Assembly: GCF_037478135.1 (NCBI RefSeq) | Contig: NZ_JBBHDV010000003.1 | Location: forward strand, 62,001 to 126,000 | Length of the DNA stretch: 64,000 nt | Direction of reading: 5' to 3' | Source of the DNA: Denitratimonas sp037478135 | GTDB taxonomy: Bacteria; Pseudomonadota; Gammaproteobacteria; Xanthomonadales; Xanthomonadaceae | Shown: one piece after another, positions 16,695-24,946 of the stretch | Layout of the letters: each line of letters starts with the position of its first letter | Numbering within the stretch: the first letter of the stretch is position 1 | The notes under the pieces: generated by a model | Database searches by the model: none | What the model was told of the DNA's origin: nothing | What the model saw: only the letters and a program-made list of their open reading frames with translations | Position numbers and translations under genes: made by a program

Positions 16695-17111
16695 TCGCCG
16701 TTCAGCCATCCGATACGCGTCTACTGGGAAGATACCGACGCTGGCGGTGTGGTCTATCACGCGTCCTATGTCCGTTTCCTCGAACGCGCGCGCAGCGAGT
16801 GGCTGCGCAGCCTGGGCATCGGACAGCAGACATTGCGCGAGCAGCAGGGTGTGGTGTTCGCGGTGCGCGGCATGCAACTGGATTTTCTCGCGCCGGCACG
16901 GCTGGACGATGCGCTGTCGGTGCTGGTCGGCGTGTCATCTCTTGGCCGCGCCAGCCTGGTGTTTGAACAGCGCATCGTGCGTGACGCCGATGCGCGGGTG
17001 TTGCTGACGGCCACGGTCAAGGTGGCCTGCCTGTCGGCGCCGGATTTCCGTCCGCGCCCGCTGCCTGATGGCATGCGGGAGCGGTTCAAGCAAATTTCGC
17101 ATGAGGTGTGA
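16620..17111 (+). CDS. ybgC: Tol-Pal-associated acyl-CoA thioesterase YbgC
   Basis: Hot-dog-fold acyl-CoA thioesterase of 163 residues, first gene of the tol-pal cluster. Conserved core: IRVYWEDTDAGGVVYHASYVRFLERARSEWLR with the catalytic aspartate in DTDAGGVVYH. The ATG at 16620 overlaps the ruvB stop (TGATG). The first ~28 residues precede the family core and are largely encoded by an interspersed repeat, so either this region is a lineage-specific extension or translation starts further in. Confidence 0.94.
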   Translation: MAHDACEAGDASASLSQSRIANSESSPFSHPIRVYWEDTDAGGVVYHASYVRFLERARSEWLRSLGIGQQTLREQQGVVFAVRGMQLDFLAPARLDDALSVLVGVSSLGRASLVFEQRIVRDADARVLLTATVKVACLSAPDFRPRPLPDGMRERFKQISHEV

Positions 17112-17114
17112 TCG

Positions 17115-17885
17115 ATGATGCTGTTGGCGATGTTGCAGACGGCGGCCCCGGCCGCTGCCGAAGCCCTGGGCGAGGCTGCGGTCTCCGGCCTGCCGCCGGC
17201 CCCTGTCAGTGCCGAACTGGACACGCTGCAACTGATCCTGCATGCCAGCCTGCCGGTGCAGCTGGTGATGCTGTTGCTGCTGCTGGCCTCGATCGCGTCC
17301 TGGGTCATCATCTTCCGCAAGCGCAAGGTGCTGGGCGGCGCCAGCGAAGAGGCCGATGATTTCGAGGAGCGCTTCTGGTCCGGTGGTGATCTGGCCGCGC
17401 TGTTCCGCGATGTTTCCGGACGCGACCAGCGTCCGACCGGGCTGGCCGCGATCTTCGAGGCCGGCTTCCGCGAATTCGCCCGGCTGCGGCAGAAGCGCGG
17501 TTCGGATTCGCGCATCCAGGTGGAAGGCGCGCAGCGCGCGATGCGGGCCAGTCTGGCACGCGAAGTGGACGCGCTGGAAAGCAATCTGGAACTGCTGGCC
17601 AACGTCGGTTCGATCAGCCCTTACGTCGGCCTGTTCGGCACCGTGTGGGGCATCATGATCTCCTTCCACGGGCTGGCCTCGATGAAGGAAGCCACGATCG
17701 CGACCGTCGCGCCGGGTATTTCCGAAGCGCTGATCGCCACCGCGATGGGCCTGTTCGCGGCGATCCCGGCGGTGTGGGCCTACAACCGCTTCGCCACCAA
17801 GGTGGACCGCATCAACGTGCGTTACGAGGCCTTCGCCGAGGAGTTCAGTTCGATCCTGCAACGCCAGTCGCAGGATGAATTCTGA
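17115..17885 (+). CDS. tolQ: Tol-Pal system proton channel subunit TolQ
   Basis: Inner-membrane protein of 256 residues, the MotA/ExbB-like stator subunit of the Tol machine that pulls the outer membrane inward at division. Membrane helix 1 is LVMLLLLLASIASWVIIF; helices 2 and 3 lie in NVGSISPYVGLFGTVWGIM and SEALIATAMGLFAAIPAVWAYN, with the conserved threonine of the proton path (GLFGTVWG). It starts 3 bp after ybgC. Confidence 0.96.
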   Translation: MMLLAMLQTAAPAAAEALGEAAVSGLPPAPVSAELDTLQLILHASLPVQLVMLLLLLASIASWVIIFRKRKVLGGASEEADDFEERFWSGGDLAALFRDVSGRDQRPTGLAAIFEAGFREFARLRQKRGSDSRIQVEGAQRAMRASLAREVDALESNLELLANVGSISPYVGLFGTVWGIMISFHGLASMKEATIATVAPGISEALIATAMGLFAAIPAVWAYNRFATKVDRINVRYEAFAEEFSSILQRQSQDEF

Positions 17886-17982
17886 GCCGCCGCATGCAGC
17901 CCCGTTTCCCTGTCTTCCACGTTGAAAGCATGCCCGCCGTGCGCGTCCTGGCGCCGTGGGCCTTGCCTGGAGTATCCCGTCG

Positions 17983-18414
17983 ATGATGACCCGCCGCAGG
18001 CGCCGCAAGCTCAATGCCGAAATCAACGTCGTGCCCTACATCGACGTGATGCTGGTGTTGCTGATCATCTTCATGGTCACCGCGCCGCTGTTGCAGCTGG
18101 GCGTGGACGTGAGGCTGCCGCAGGCCGATGCGCGCGGCATCCAGGCGCCGAAGGATCCGGTCGTGGTGGGCGTGACCCGCGACGGCCGCTATCTGCTCAA
18201 GCTCGAAGGCCAGCCGGCGGAAGAACTGGACGAGGCAGGGCTGGAAACGCGCATCGCCGCCTTTGTGCGCCAGAGCCCGGAAACCGCGGTCTTCATCGAT
18301 GGCGACATGGATGCCTCCTACTCGCTGATCTATCGCGCGATGGCGGCGCTGCAGCGTGCCGGCGCCAGCCGCATCACCTTCCGGGGCGAGCCGGCCTCCA
18401 GCGGCGCGCGTTGA
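17983..18414 (+). CDS. tolR: Tol-Pal system protein TolR
   Basis: ExbD/TolR family protein of 143 residues, single N-terminal membrane helix with the essential aspartate in INVVPYIDVMLVLLIIFMV. It dimerises and uses the proton flow through TolQ to energise TolA. The start is placed at the ATG pair at 17983/17986, before RRRRRKLNAE; an ATG at 17956 would put hydrophobic residues before the basic patch and is less likely. The 97-bp gap after tolQ contains no gene. Confidence 0.94.
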   Translation: MMTRRRRRKLNAEINVVPYIDVMLVLLIIFMVTAPLLQLGVDVRLPQADARGIQAPKDPVVVGVTRDGRYLLKLEGQPAEELDEAGLETRIAAFVRQSPETAVFIDGDMDASYSLIYRAMAALQRAGASRITFRGEPASSGAR

Positions 18415-18421
18415 CCCTGCG

Positions 18422-19378
18422 ATGGAAACCCGTGCCGACAGGATCACCTCGGTCGTGCTGGCCATCGGCCTGCATCTGCTGCTGTTCGGCCTGATGTTTG
18501 TCGGCATGCTGTTCCAGCGCGAGCGTCCACCGCTGTCGGTGGCCGGCGGCTCGATCGAAGCAGTGCTGACCGAAGCCTTGTCCACACCGGCATCTGCACC
18601 ACCCCCGCCGCCGCGCCCGGCCCCGCGTGCCGAGCAGGAGACCGCGCCCCCGCCGCAGCCGCGCCCGGAGCCACGCCCGCAGGATTCGCCCGAACCCGAA
18701 CAGCCTGACGCCCAGGCGCCGTTGACCCGGCCCGATACCGTGGATCAGGAGAAGGTCCTGCGCGAAGCCGAGGAACGCGCCGAAAACGCACGCCGCGAAC
18801 AGGAAGAACGCCGCCGCCAGGAACAGGTGCAGCTGGAAGAGCAGCGCGAAAAGGAAGCCGCCGAACGGCGCCAGCGTCTGGCCCAGCAGCAGGCCGAGCG
18901 CGACAAGCAACTGGCCGACATCCGCCGTCAGCGTGAGGAGGCGGAAAAGCGCCGCCGGATGGAAGAGGGAAAACTCCAGCAACTGGCCGACCGCCGTGAA
19001 CAGGCTGCCACCCAGGCTCCAACGCCTGCGGCCGCGCCAGCTTCGAACCAGCCGCTGTCCGACCGGCTCGGCAACCAGGGCACCGATGATGGCTTGGCTG
19101 CGCGCTACGCATTGGCGATCCAGCAACAGATCGATCGCAACTGGCTGCGCCCGGACAATCTGCGTCCGGGCCTGCGCTGCTACATCGGCGTGACCCAGAT
19201 GGTCGGCGGCCAGGTGACCGGCGTGGATTTTTCCCGCTGCCAGACCGATGAGATGACACGTCGCTCCATTGAGGCCTCGCTCATGCGTGAGCCGCTACCG
19301 TACCGTGGCTACGAAGATGTCTTCGAGCGCAAGCTCATCGTCCCATTCTGTTATCCGATCGAGGTCTGCACCCGATGA
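18422..19378 (+). CDS. tolA: Cell envelope integrity protein TolA
   Basis: Periplasm-spanning protein of 318 residues linking the TolQR motor to TolB-Pal. It has an N-terminal anchor helix (VVLAIGLHLLLFGLMFVGMLF, residues ~11-31), a proline-rich stretch (~60-105), a long charged alpha-helix rich in E, R, Q and A (~120-220), and a compact C-terminal domain with two cysteines (GLRCYIGVTQM and FSRCQTDEM). The start at 18422 follows tolR by 7 bp; its stop overlaps tolB by 4 bp. Confidence 0.95.
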   Translation: METRADRITSVVLAIGLHLLLFGLMFVGMLFQRERPPLSVAGGSIEAVLTEALSTPASAPPPPPRPAPRAEQETAPPPQPRPEPRPQDSPEPEQPDAQAPLTRPDTVDQEKVLREAEERAENARREQEERRRQEQVQLEEQREKEAAERRQRLAQQQAERDKQLADIRRQREEAEKRRRMEEGKLQQLADRREQAATQAPTPAAAPASNQPLSDRLGNQGTDDGLAARYALAIQQQIDRNWLRPDNLRPGLRCYIGVTQMVGGQVTGVDFSRCQTDEMTRRSIEASLMREPLPYRGYEDVFERKLIVPFCYPIEVCTR

Positions 19379-20679
19379 ATCGTCTGCTGATGCTGCTCGC
19401 ATTCCTGCTCGTCCCGCTGCATGGCCTGCATGCCCAGACCCTGGAAATCAACCCGATCAGCGGCAGTGCTGCAGCGTTGCCGATCGCGGTGGTGCCGTTC
19501 GACTATCTGGGGGCATCGGTGGCACCGGATGTCGATCTGGCGGCCGTGGTGCGGGCCGATCTGAACCGTTCCGGCTCGTTCCGCACGCTGGCCGACCGCG
19601 ATCTGGTCGAACGCCCGCTGCGCCAGTCCGACGTCAATTTCGGTACGTGGCGCCTGCTGCGGCAGGATTACCTGCTGGTGGGCCGCGTACTGGACGATCC
19701 GGCCGGCGGTTACCGCACCGAGTTCGAACTGTTCGATGTCGCCAAGCAGGAGCGCATGCTCGGCCTGGCGCTCAGTGGCCGGCCCGGCAACATGCGCGAC
19801 ATCGCGCATCAGGTGGCCGACCATGTCTACGAGAAGATCCTCGGCACGCGCGGCGCGTTCTGGACCCGCATGGCCTACGTCACCGCCGTGGGCCTGGGCC
19901 GCGACACCACCTATTCGCTGATGATCGCCGATGCCGACGGCCACAACCCGCAGACCGTGGTGCGCTCGCGTGAGCCGCTGATGTCGCCGGCCTGGAGTCC
20001 GGACGGGAAGCGTCTGGCCTATGTCAGCTTCGAGCGGGGCGCGTCGTCGATCTACATCCAGGAGATCGCCACCGGCGCGCGCGAGGTGGTATCCAGCTTC
20101 AAGGGCATCAACGGCGCACCGGCATTCTCACCCGACGGCAGCAAGCTGGCGCTGGCGCTGTCGCGTACCGGCAACCCGGAAATCTACGTTATGGATCTGG
20201 CCAGCCGCGCCCTGACCCAGCTCACCAACCACTGGAGCATCGACACCGAACCGGTGTTCACACCCGATGGCCGCAGCATCATCTTCACCTCCGACCGCGG
20301 CGGAAAGCCGCAGCTGTACGAGGTCGCCATCGAGGGTGGGGAAGCCCGCCGCGTCACCTTCAGCGGACAGTACAACGCGCGTGCCACGATCGAGCCGGAA
20401 GGCCGTATCGCTATGGCGCAAGGGGCCGGAAACGTTTATCGTATCGCTGTTCTGGATCGCAGGTACGGCAGCGGAGGGGAGACGCGGTTGATCTCCCCGG
20501 GCAATCTGGACGAATCGCCGAGTTTTGCCCCGAATGGAAGCATGATCCTGTACGCCACGCGTGAAAATCAGCGCGGCGTGCTCTATGTCGTGTCCGCGGA
20601 TGCGCGGGTGCGGCAGCGTCTGGTTTTGGCCGATGGTGACGTCCGGGAGCCCGCCTGGTCGCCATTCAGGCAGCGGTAA
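19375..20679 (+). CDS. tolB: Tol-Pal system beta-propeller protein TolB
   Basis: Periplasmic protein of 434 residues with a signal peptide (ends near GLHAQ). The N-terminal domain contains PIAVVPFDYLG and the C-terminal six-bladed propeller shows repeated (S/A)WSPDGKRLAYVS-like strands (PAWSPDGKRLAY, PAFSPDGSKLAL, PVFTPDGRSIIF, PSFAPNGSMILY). It shuttles between Pal and TolA. The start codon overlaps the tolA stop (ATGA). Confidence 0.96.
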   Translation: MNRLLMLLAFLLVPLHGLHAQTLEINPISGSAAALPIAVVPFDYLGASVAPDVDLAAVVRADLNRSGSFRTLADRDLVERPLRQSDVNFGTWRLLRQDYLLVGRVLDDPAGGYRTEFELFDVAKQERMLGLALSGRPGNMRDIAHQVADHVYEKILGTRGAFWTRMAYVTAVGLGRDTTYSLMIADADGHNPQTVVRSREPLMSPAWSPDGKRLAYVSFERGASSIYIQEIATGAREVVSSFKGINGAPAFSPDGSKLALALSRTGNPEIYVMDLASRALTQLTNHWSIDTEPVFTPDGRSIIFTSDRGGKPQLYEVAIEGGEARRVTFSGQYNARATIEPEGRIAMAQGAGNVYRIAVLDRRYGSGGETRLISPGNLDESPSFAPNGSMILYATRENQRGVLYVVSADARVRQRLVLADGDVREPAWSPFRQR

Positions 20680-20750
20680 GTTTATTGGACGGGCTTCTCC
20701 AACAATCAGCTTGACCACCCGATTACCTCATCCTTGCAAGGATCTGTTTC

Positions 20751-21266
20751 ATGAACACGACACTGCGTTTTGCCCTCTTCTCCGTCCTGATGCTGTCGCT
20801 GGCGGCCTGCACCAAGCAGACCAAGGCACCCGAGCCCGAGCCCGAGCCGTACGTGCCGCCGGCACCGGTCGAGACCCCGGTGGTCGATGATGGCCGCTAC
20901 AGCCCGGAAGATCTGGACACCGATTCCTGCCTGCGCCAGCGCGTGGTCTACTTCGACTTCGACCAGGATGCGCTGAAGCCGGAATTCACCGCGATCATCG
21001 GTTGCCACGCCAAGTACCTGCAGGACCGTCCGTCGGCCCGCATCACGCTGGAAGGCAATGCCGACGAGCGCGGCACGCGTGAATACAACCACGCCCTGGG
21101 CGAGCGTCGCGGCAACGCGGTGTCTTCAGCTGTGCAAGCCAGTGGTGGTTCGGGCAGCCAGCTCAACGTGGTCAGCTACGGCGAAGAGCGCCCGGTCTGC
21201 ACCAGCTCGAACGAATCGTGCTGGAGCCAGAACCGTCGCGTCGAGATCGTCTACACCGCCAAGTAA
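20751..21266 (+). CDS. pal: Peptidoglycan-associated lipoprotein Pal
   Basis: Outer-membrane lipoprotein of 171 residues that holds the outer membrane to peptidoglycan. Lipobox LAAC (cysteine at residue ~20), a PEPEPE linker, then an OmpA-like domain: VYFDFDQDALKPEF, LEGNADERGTREYNHALGERR (meso-DAP contact D and R), and NRRVEIVYTAK. Unusually cysteine-rich for Pal, with four cysteines in the mature domain that could form disulfides. It lies 71 bp after tolB, 3 bp before cpoB. Confidence 0.96.
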   Translation: MNTTLRFALFSVLMLSLAACTKQTKAPEPEPEPYVPPAPVETPVVDDGRYSPEDLDTDSCLRQRVVYFDFDQDALKPEFTAIIGCHAKYLQDRPSARITLEGNADERGTREYNHALGERRGNAVSSAVQASGGSGSQLNVVSYGEERPVCTSSNESCWSQNRRVEIVYTAK

Positions 21267-21269
21267 GCG

Positions 21270-22163
21270 ATGACGTTTCTTCGCACCATTGGATGTGCAA
21301 GCGTAGCGGTGGCCCTCTGGGCCGCCGCTGCGTCGTTTGCAACCGCCCAGGATGGGCGCCTGAGCCTGGCCGATCGCGTGGCACGGCTGGAACAGCAGCA
21401 GGCTGGCGGTTCGGGCCAGCAGGCCGGCAGTGTCGAACTGCTCAACCGCATCAGCCAGTTGCAGACCGAGGTCCAGGTGCTGCGCGGAATGCTGGAGGAG
21501 CAGGATTTCAAGCTGCGCGAGCTGGAACGGCAAAGCCGCGATCTGGGCATCGACTTCGATTCACGTCTTGAACGCCTTGAAAGCGGTAGCGGACAGTCCG
21601 GACGCTTCATCGATCCGGAGCCGGGATCCGCGGGTGGCAGCCAGATGGGCGGCATCGTCGGCTCGGTGGTGATGGAAGAGCCTGAGGTTCGCGCTCCGGT
21701 GGATGCCGGCGTCGCGCTGCAAGGTACCGAAAGCGATGCGTTGCAGACGCAGGAGCCGGTCATCGCTGATCCGGCGGCCGAGCGCGCCGCGTACGACGCC
21801 GCGTTCGAAGCCCTGAAGAATGGCCAGTACGCCGAGGCCGCACGCCGCTTCCAGTCTTTCCTCGAGCGCTTTCCCGATGGCGAGTACGCGCCCAATGCGC
21901 AGTACTGGCTGGGCGAATCGTATTACGTGACGCAGAACTACCAGATCGCGCTGGACGCGTTCGAGACCCTGCTGGCGCGCTTCCCGAACAGCAACAAGGT
22001 GCCCGACGCCCTGCTCAAGGTGGGCTACAGCCATTACGAACTGCGCAACTGGACCCAGGCCGAGGACACCCTCAACCAGGTCGTGCAGTCGTATCCGGAC
22101 AGCACCGTTGCACGTCTGGCCCAGGGCCGGCTGCGTGCGCTGCGGCTGGAAAACCGGCAATAA
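21270..22163 (+). CDS. cpoB: Cell division coordinator CpoB (YbgF)
   Basis: Periplasmic protein of 297 residues: signal peptide (ends SFATAQ), an N-terminal trimerising coiled coil (LADRVARLEQQQ through FKLRELERQSRDLG), a low-complexity linker, and C-terminal tetratricopeptide repeats (YDAAFEALKNGQYAEAARRFQSFL, YWLGESYYVTQNYQIALDAFETLL, VGYSHYELRNWTQAEDTLNQVV). CpoB links peptidoglycan synthesis by PBP1B to Tol-driven constriction; mrcB lies elsewhere in this window. Confidence 0.95.
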   Translation: MTFLRTIGCASVAVALWAAAASFATAQDGRLSLADRVARLEQQQAGGSGQQAGSVELLNRISQLQTEVQVLRGMLEEQDFKLRELERQSRDLGIDFDSRLERLESGSGQSGRFIDPEPGSAGGSQMGGIVGSVVMEEPEVRAPVDAGVALQGTESDALQTQEPVIADPAAERAAYDAAFEALKNGQYAEAARRFQSFLERFPDGEYAPNAQYWLGESYYVTQNYQIALDAFETLLARFPNSNKVPDALLKVGYSHYELRNWTQAEDTLNQVVQSYPDSTVARLAQGRLRALRLENRQ

Positions 22164-22177
22164 GGCGGACAAGCGGA

Positions 22178-22840
22178 ATGGACCCCGCAGACACCGACGT
22201 GCTGCGGCTGCGCATCACCGAGGTATTCCTTTCACTTCAAGGTGAAGCCCGTGACGCGGGCTGGCCGACGGTGTTCGTGCGCCTGACCGGCTGTCCGCTG
22301 CGCTGCACCTATTGCGATACCGCCTACGCCTTCCACGGCGGTGAATGGCGCAGCATCGATTCACTCGTCGCCCAGGTGCGTGCCTTTGGCGTGCGCCATG
22401 TCTGCGTCACCGGCGGCGAACCACTGGCGCAGAAGCGCTGCGTGGTGCTGCTGGAGCGGCTGTGCGAAGCCGGTTTCGTGGTGTCGCTGGAAACCTCCGG
22501 TGCGATCGACATTTCCACCGTGGACACCCGCGTTTCGCGCATCGTCGACATCAAGACCCCGGATTCGGACGAAGAAGCGCGCAACCTGTGGAGCAACATC
22601 GAACAGCTGACCGCGCACGATCAGATCAAGTTCGTGCTGTGCTCGCGCGCCGATTACGACTGGGCGGTGGAGCAACTGCGCCAACGTGCGCTCGATACCC
22701 GCTGCACCGTCTGGTTCTCGCCCAGCAAGGATCAGCTCGATCCGCAGCAACTGGCCGACTGGATCGTCGCCGACTGCCTGCCAGTGCGCTTCCAGATGCA
22801 GCTGCACAAGCTGCTGTGGAACGACGAACCCGGCCGCTGA
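22178..22840 (+). CDS. queE: 7-carboxy-7-deazaguanine synthase QueE
   Basis: Radical SAM enzyme of 220 residues that forms the deazaguanine ring in queuosine and archaeosine-type precursor synthesis. The iron-sulfur motif is CPLRCTYC (CX3CX2C), preceded by FLSLQGEARDAGWPTVFVRLTG; CVTGGEPL is the glycine-rich SAM contact. It is in line with cpoB (14-bp gap) and queC, so the queuosine genes seem to ride on the tol-pal transcript. Confidence 0.95.
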   Translation: MDPADTDVLRLRITEVFLSLQGEARDAGWPTVFVRLTGCPLRCTYCDTAYAFHGGEWRSIDSLVAQVRAFGVRHVCVTGGEPLAQKRCVVLLERLCEAGFVVSLETSGAIDISTVDTRVSRIVDIKTPDSDEEARNLWSNIEQLTAHDQIKFVLCSRADYDWAVEQLRQRALDTRCTVWFSPSKDQLDPQQLADWIVADCLPVRFQMQLHKLLWNDEPGR

Positions 22841-22867
22841 GCGCCCGGCAACAATGAGGATTGGAAC

Positions 22868-23530
22868 GTGAAAAAAGCAGTGGTGCTGCTGTCTGGCGGC
22901 ATGGATTCGGCGGTGGTGCTGGCGATCGCACGCGAGCAGGGTTTCGCCTGCCATGCACTCAGTGTCAGCTATGGCCAGCGCCACACCTCGGAACTGGAAG
23001 CGGCCTTGCGCCTGGCCGCCAGCTGCGGTGTCGAGCACAAGGTGGTGTCGGTCGATCTGCGCAGCATCGGCGGCTCGGCCCTGACCGCCGACATCGATGT
23101 GCCGGAGGCGCCGCAGGACGGCATCCCGGTCACCTACGTGCCGGCGCGCAACACCATCATGCTGTCAATCGCGCTGGGCTGGGCCGAAGTGCTTGGCGCC
23201 AACGACATCTTCTGCGGCGTCAACGCGGTGGACTACTCCGGATATCCGGACTGCCGCCCGGAGTTCGTCGAAGCCTTCGAACGCCTCGCCAACCTGGCCA
23301 CGGTGTCGGGCGTGGGAGGCAACCGCTTGTCCATCCATGCGCCGCTGATGCGGATGGGCAAGGCGCAGATCGCAAGCGAAGGCCGGCGCCTGGGCGTGGA
23401 TTTCGCGCTGACCGTGTCCTGCTACCAGGCCGATGCGCAGGGCCGTGCCTGTGGCCGCTGCGATGCCTGCCGGTTGCGGGCCGAAGGCTTCCGCACCGCC
23501 GGCCTGAGCGATCCGACACGATATCTGTGA
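22868..23530 (+). CDS. queC: 7-cyano-7-deazaguanine synthase QueC
   Basis: PP-loop ATPase of 220 residues that converts carboxydeazaguanine to preQ0. The start MKKAVVLLSGGMDSAVVLA contains the SGGMDS loop; YVPARNTIMLSIALGWAE and GVNAVDYSGYPDCRPEFVEAF are conserved; four zinc cysteines are in SCYQADAQGRACGRCDACR. It follows queE by 27 bp and precedes the tRNA-Lys promoter. Confidence 0.96.
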   Translation: MKKAVVLLSGGMDSAVVLAIAREQGFACHALSVSYGQRHTSELEAALRLAASCGVEHKVVSVDLRSIGGSALTADIDVPEAPQDGIPVTYVPARNTIMLSIALGWAEVLGANDIFCGVNAVDYSGYPDCRPEFVEAFERLANLATVSGVGGNRLSIHAPLMRMGKAQIASEGRRLGVDFALTVSCYQADAQGRACGRCDACRLRAEGFRTAGLSDPTRYL

Positions 23531-23540
23531 TCCGCAGACC

Positions 23541-23569
23541 TTGTGTCGCAAGCGCTGCGTGACTAGAAT
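23541..23569 (+). promoter_or_regulatory. Sigma-70-type promoter of tRNA-Lys
   Basis: TTGTGT (23541-23546), a 17-bp spacer and TAGAAT (23564-23569) form a good housekeeping promoter about 80 bp before the tRNA. A palindrome GCGCGCTGC/GCAGCGCGC (23582-23590 with 23593-23601) lies in the leader. Confidence 0.6.
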
Positions 23570-23651
23570 TCATCCCCTTTCGCGCGCTGCCTGCAGCGCG
23601 CCACCGGCACACGCGGTTCCGCGCCATGCCAACCCTCCTTACCCATCTCCC

Positions 23652-23726
23652 GGGCCGTTAGCTCAGCGGTAGAGCAGTGGACTTTTAATCCATTGGTCGA
23701 TGGTTCGAATCCATCACGGCCCACCA
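23652..23726 (+). tRNA. tRNA-Lys (anticodon UUU)
   Basis: A full cloverleaf can be drawn: acceptor GGGCCGT pairs with ACGGCCC, D arm GCTC..GAGC, anticodon stem GTGGA/TCCAT with loop CTTTTAA (anticodon TTT at 23684-23686), T arm with GGTTCGAATCC, discriminator A and an encoded CCA (23724-23726). Its 3' 46 bp are repeated at 35301-35346, marking it as the insertion site of a genomic island; the intact copy is the left one, next to the promoter. Confidence 0.97.
23681..23726 (+). repeat. attL core, 46-bp direct repeat (3' end of tRNA-Lys)
   Basis: Identical over all 46 positions to 35301-35346; bases on both outer sides differ. It spans the anticodon loop through the CCA end, so integration rebuilds an intact tRNA. 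Confidence 0.93.
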
Positions 23727-23835
23727 TTAAAATCAACAAGTTATATCCGTTTTCCCGAGTTCCATCGCGGATAATTTGCACACAGGTACGATTTCAGTAC
23801 AGTTGAGCGCATCCATGCCACTCGGAGGATGCGCA

Positions 23836-24915
23836 TTGGCCACATTCGTAAAGACCCCTTCCGGCACATGGAAGGCCCTCATTCGAAAGACTGGCTGGCC
23901 GAGCCAGGCCAAGACGTTCCGAACCAAGCGCGACGCAGAAGATTGGGCGCGACGCATTGAAGATGAGATGGTGCGGGGCGTTTTTATCGAGCGAAGCACG
24001 TCGGAACGACTGATCTTCAGCAACGCGCTGGATCGCTATCTGGCTGAAGTCACCCCATCCAAGAAGCCTTCCACGCAGCGCGCCGAGCGCTTTCGTGCCG
24101 CTCCCCTGCGTGAGTTTTTCGGCGCTTACGCAATGGCTGCAATCAGCGTCGATCTGGTTGCTCGCTACCGCGATCAGCGGCTGACCACCCAGAGTCCGCG
24201 CAATGGGGTAACAGGCACATTGAGCCCGACAACGGTTCGCCTGGAACTGGCGTTGCTTGGCCATGTCTTCACCATGGCGATCAAGGAGTGGAGGATCGGG
24301 ATTGTCCAAAATCCCGTTCAGAGCATCCGAAAGCCATCGCCGGGGGAAGGGCGGGATCGTCGGCTCAGCGCCGACGAGGAAAAGCGGATTCTGGCGGCTG
24401 TGGATGGCTACTCAAACCCGATGCTCGGCTTGATTGTTCGCATCGCGCTGGAGACCGGCATGCGCTCCAGTGAGATCACGGCGCTGCGCCTGCCTCAGGT
24501 CGATCTGGCTCGACGCATCGTGCGGCTTGCTTACACGAAGAACGACTCGGCGCGGACAGTGCCTATGACCCGCAAGGCGCAATCTGCGCTGGCGGCTGCG
24601 CTGGCCAATCCGCTTCGCCCGGAAGGCTGTGACTTGGTTTTCTTCGGCGAGCCGGGGCGCGATGGCCGCCGGCGGCCTTACAACTTCAACAAGGCTTGGA
24701 ACATGCTCAAGAAGCAGGTGGGGTTGGCCGATCTGCGGTTCCACGACTTGCGACATGAAGCAGTGAGCCGATTGGTCGAGGCGGGACTCGGAGATCAGGA
24801 GGTTGCCGCCATCAGCGGTCATAAATCCATGCAGATGCTCAAGCGTTACACGCATCTGCGTGCCGAAGATCTGGTGGGTCGGCTGGACGCGATCGGGAGC
24901 AAACAAGGTCGATGA
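23836..24915 (+). CDS. Tyrosine-type site-specific integrase
   Basis: Integrase of 359 residues that presumably recombines the island with the tRNA-Lys site. The start is set at TTG 23836 because GGAGG (23824-23828) lies 7 bp before it and the product then begins ATFVKTPSGTWKALIRK, the usual N-terminus of this group; ATGs at 23776 and 23815 lack ribosome sites. The catalytic set is present: R in ALETGMRSSEIT, H-x-x-R in RFHDLRHEAVSR, H in ISGHKS and the nucleophile Y in MLKRYTHLRAEDL. An N-terminal AP2-like arm-binding region precedes the core-binding domain. Confidence 0.93.
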   Translation: MATFVKTPSGTWKALIRKTGWPSQAKTFRTKRDAEDWARRIEDEMVRGVFIERSTSERLIFSNALDRYLAEVTPSKKPSTQRAERFRAAPLREFFGAYAMAAISVDLVARYRDQRLTTQSPRNGVTGTLSPTTVRLELALLGHVFTMAIKEWRIGIVQNPVQSIRKPSPGEGRDRRLSADEEKRILAAVDGYSNPMLGLIVRIALETGMRSSEITALRLPQVDLARRIVRLAYTKNDSARTVPMTRKAQSALAAALANPLRPEGCDLVFFGEPGRDGRRRPYNFNKAWNMLKKQVGLADLRFHDLRHEAVSRLVEAGLGDQEVAAISGHKSMQMLKRYTHLRAEDLVGRLDAIGSKQGR

Positions 24916-24946
24916 CAGGCGCGCCTTCTTGCGGGTGAAGGATGGG

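Noticed and set aside
22841..22867. preQ1 riboswitch before the queuosine genes
   Set aside because: The gaps before queE and queC are 14 and 27 bp, too short, and no aptamer fold is visible.
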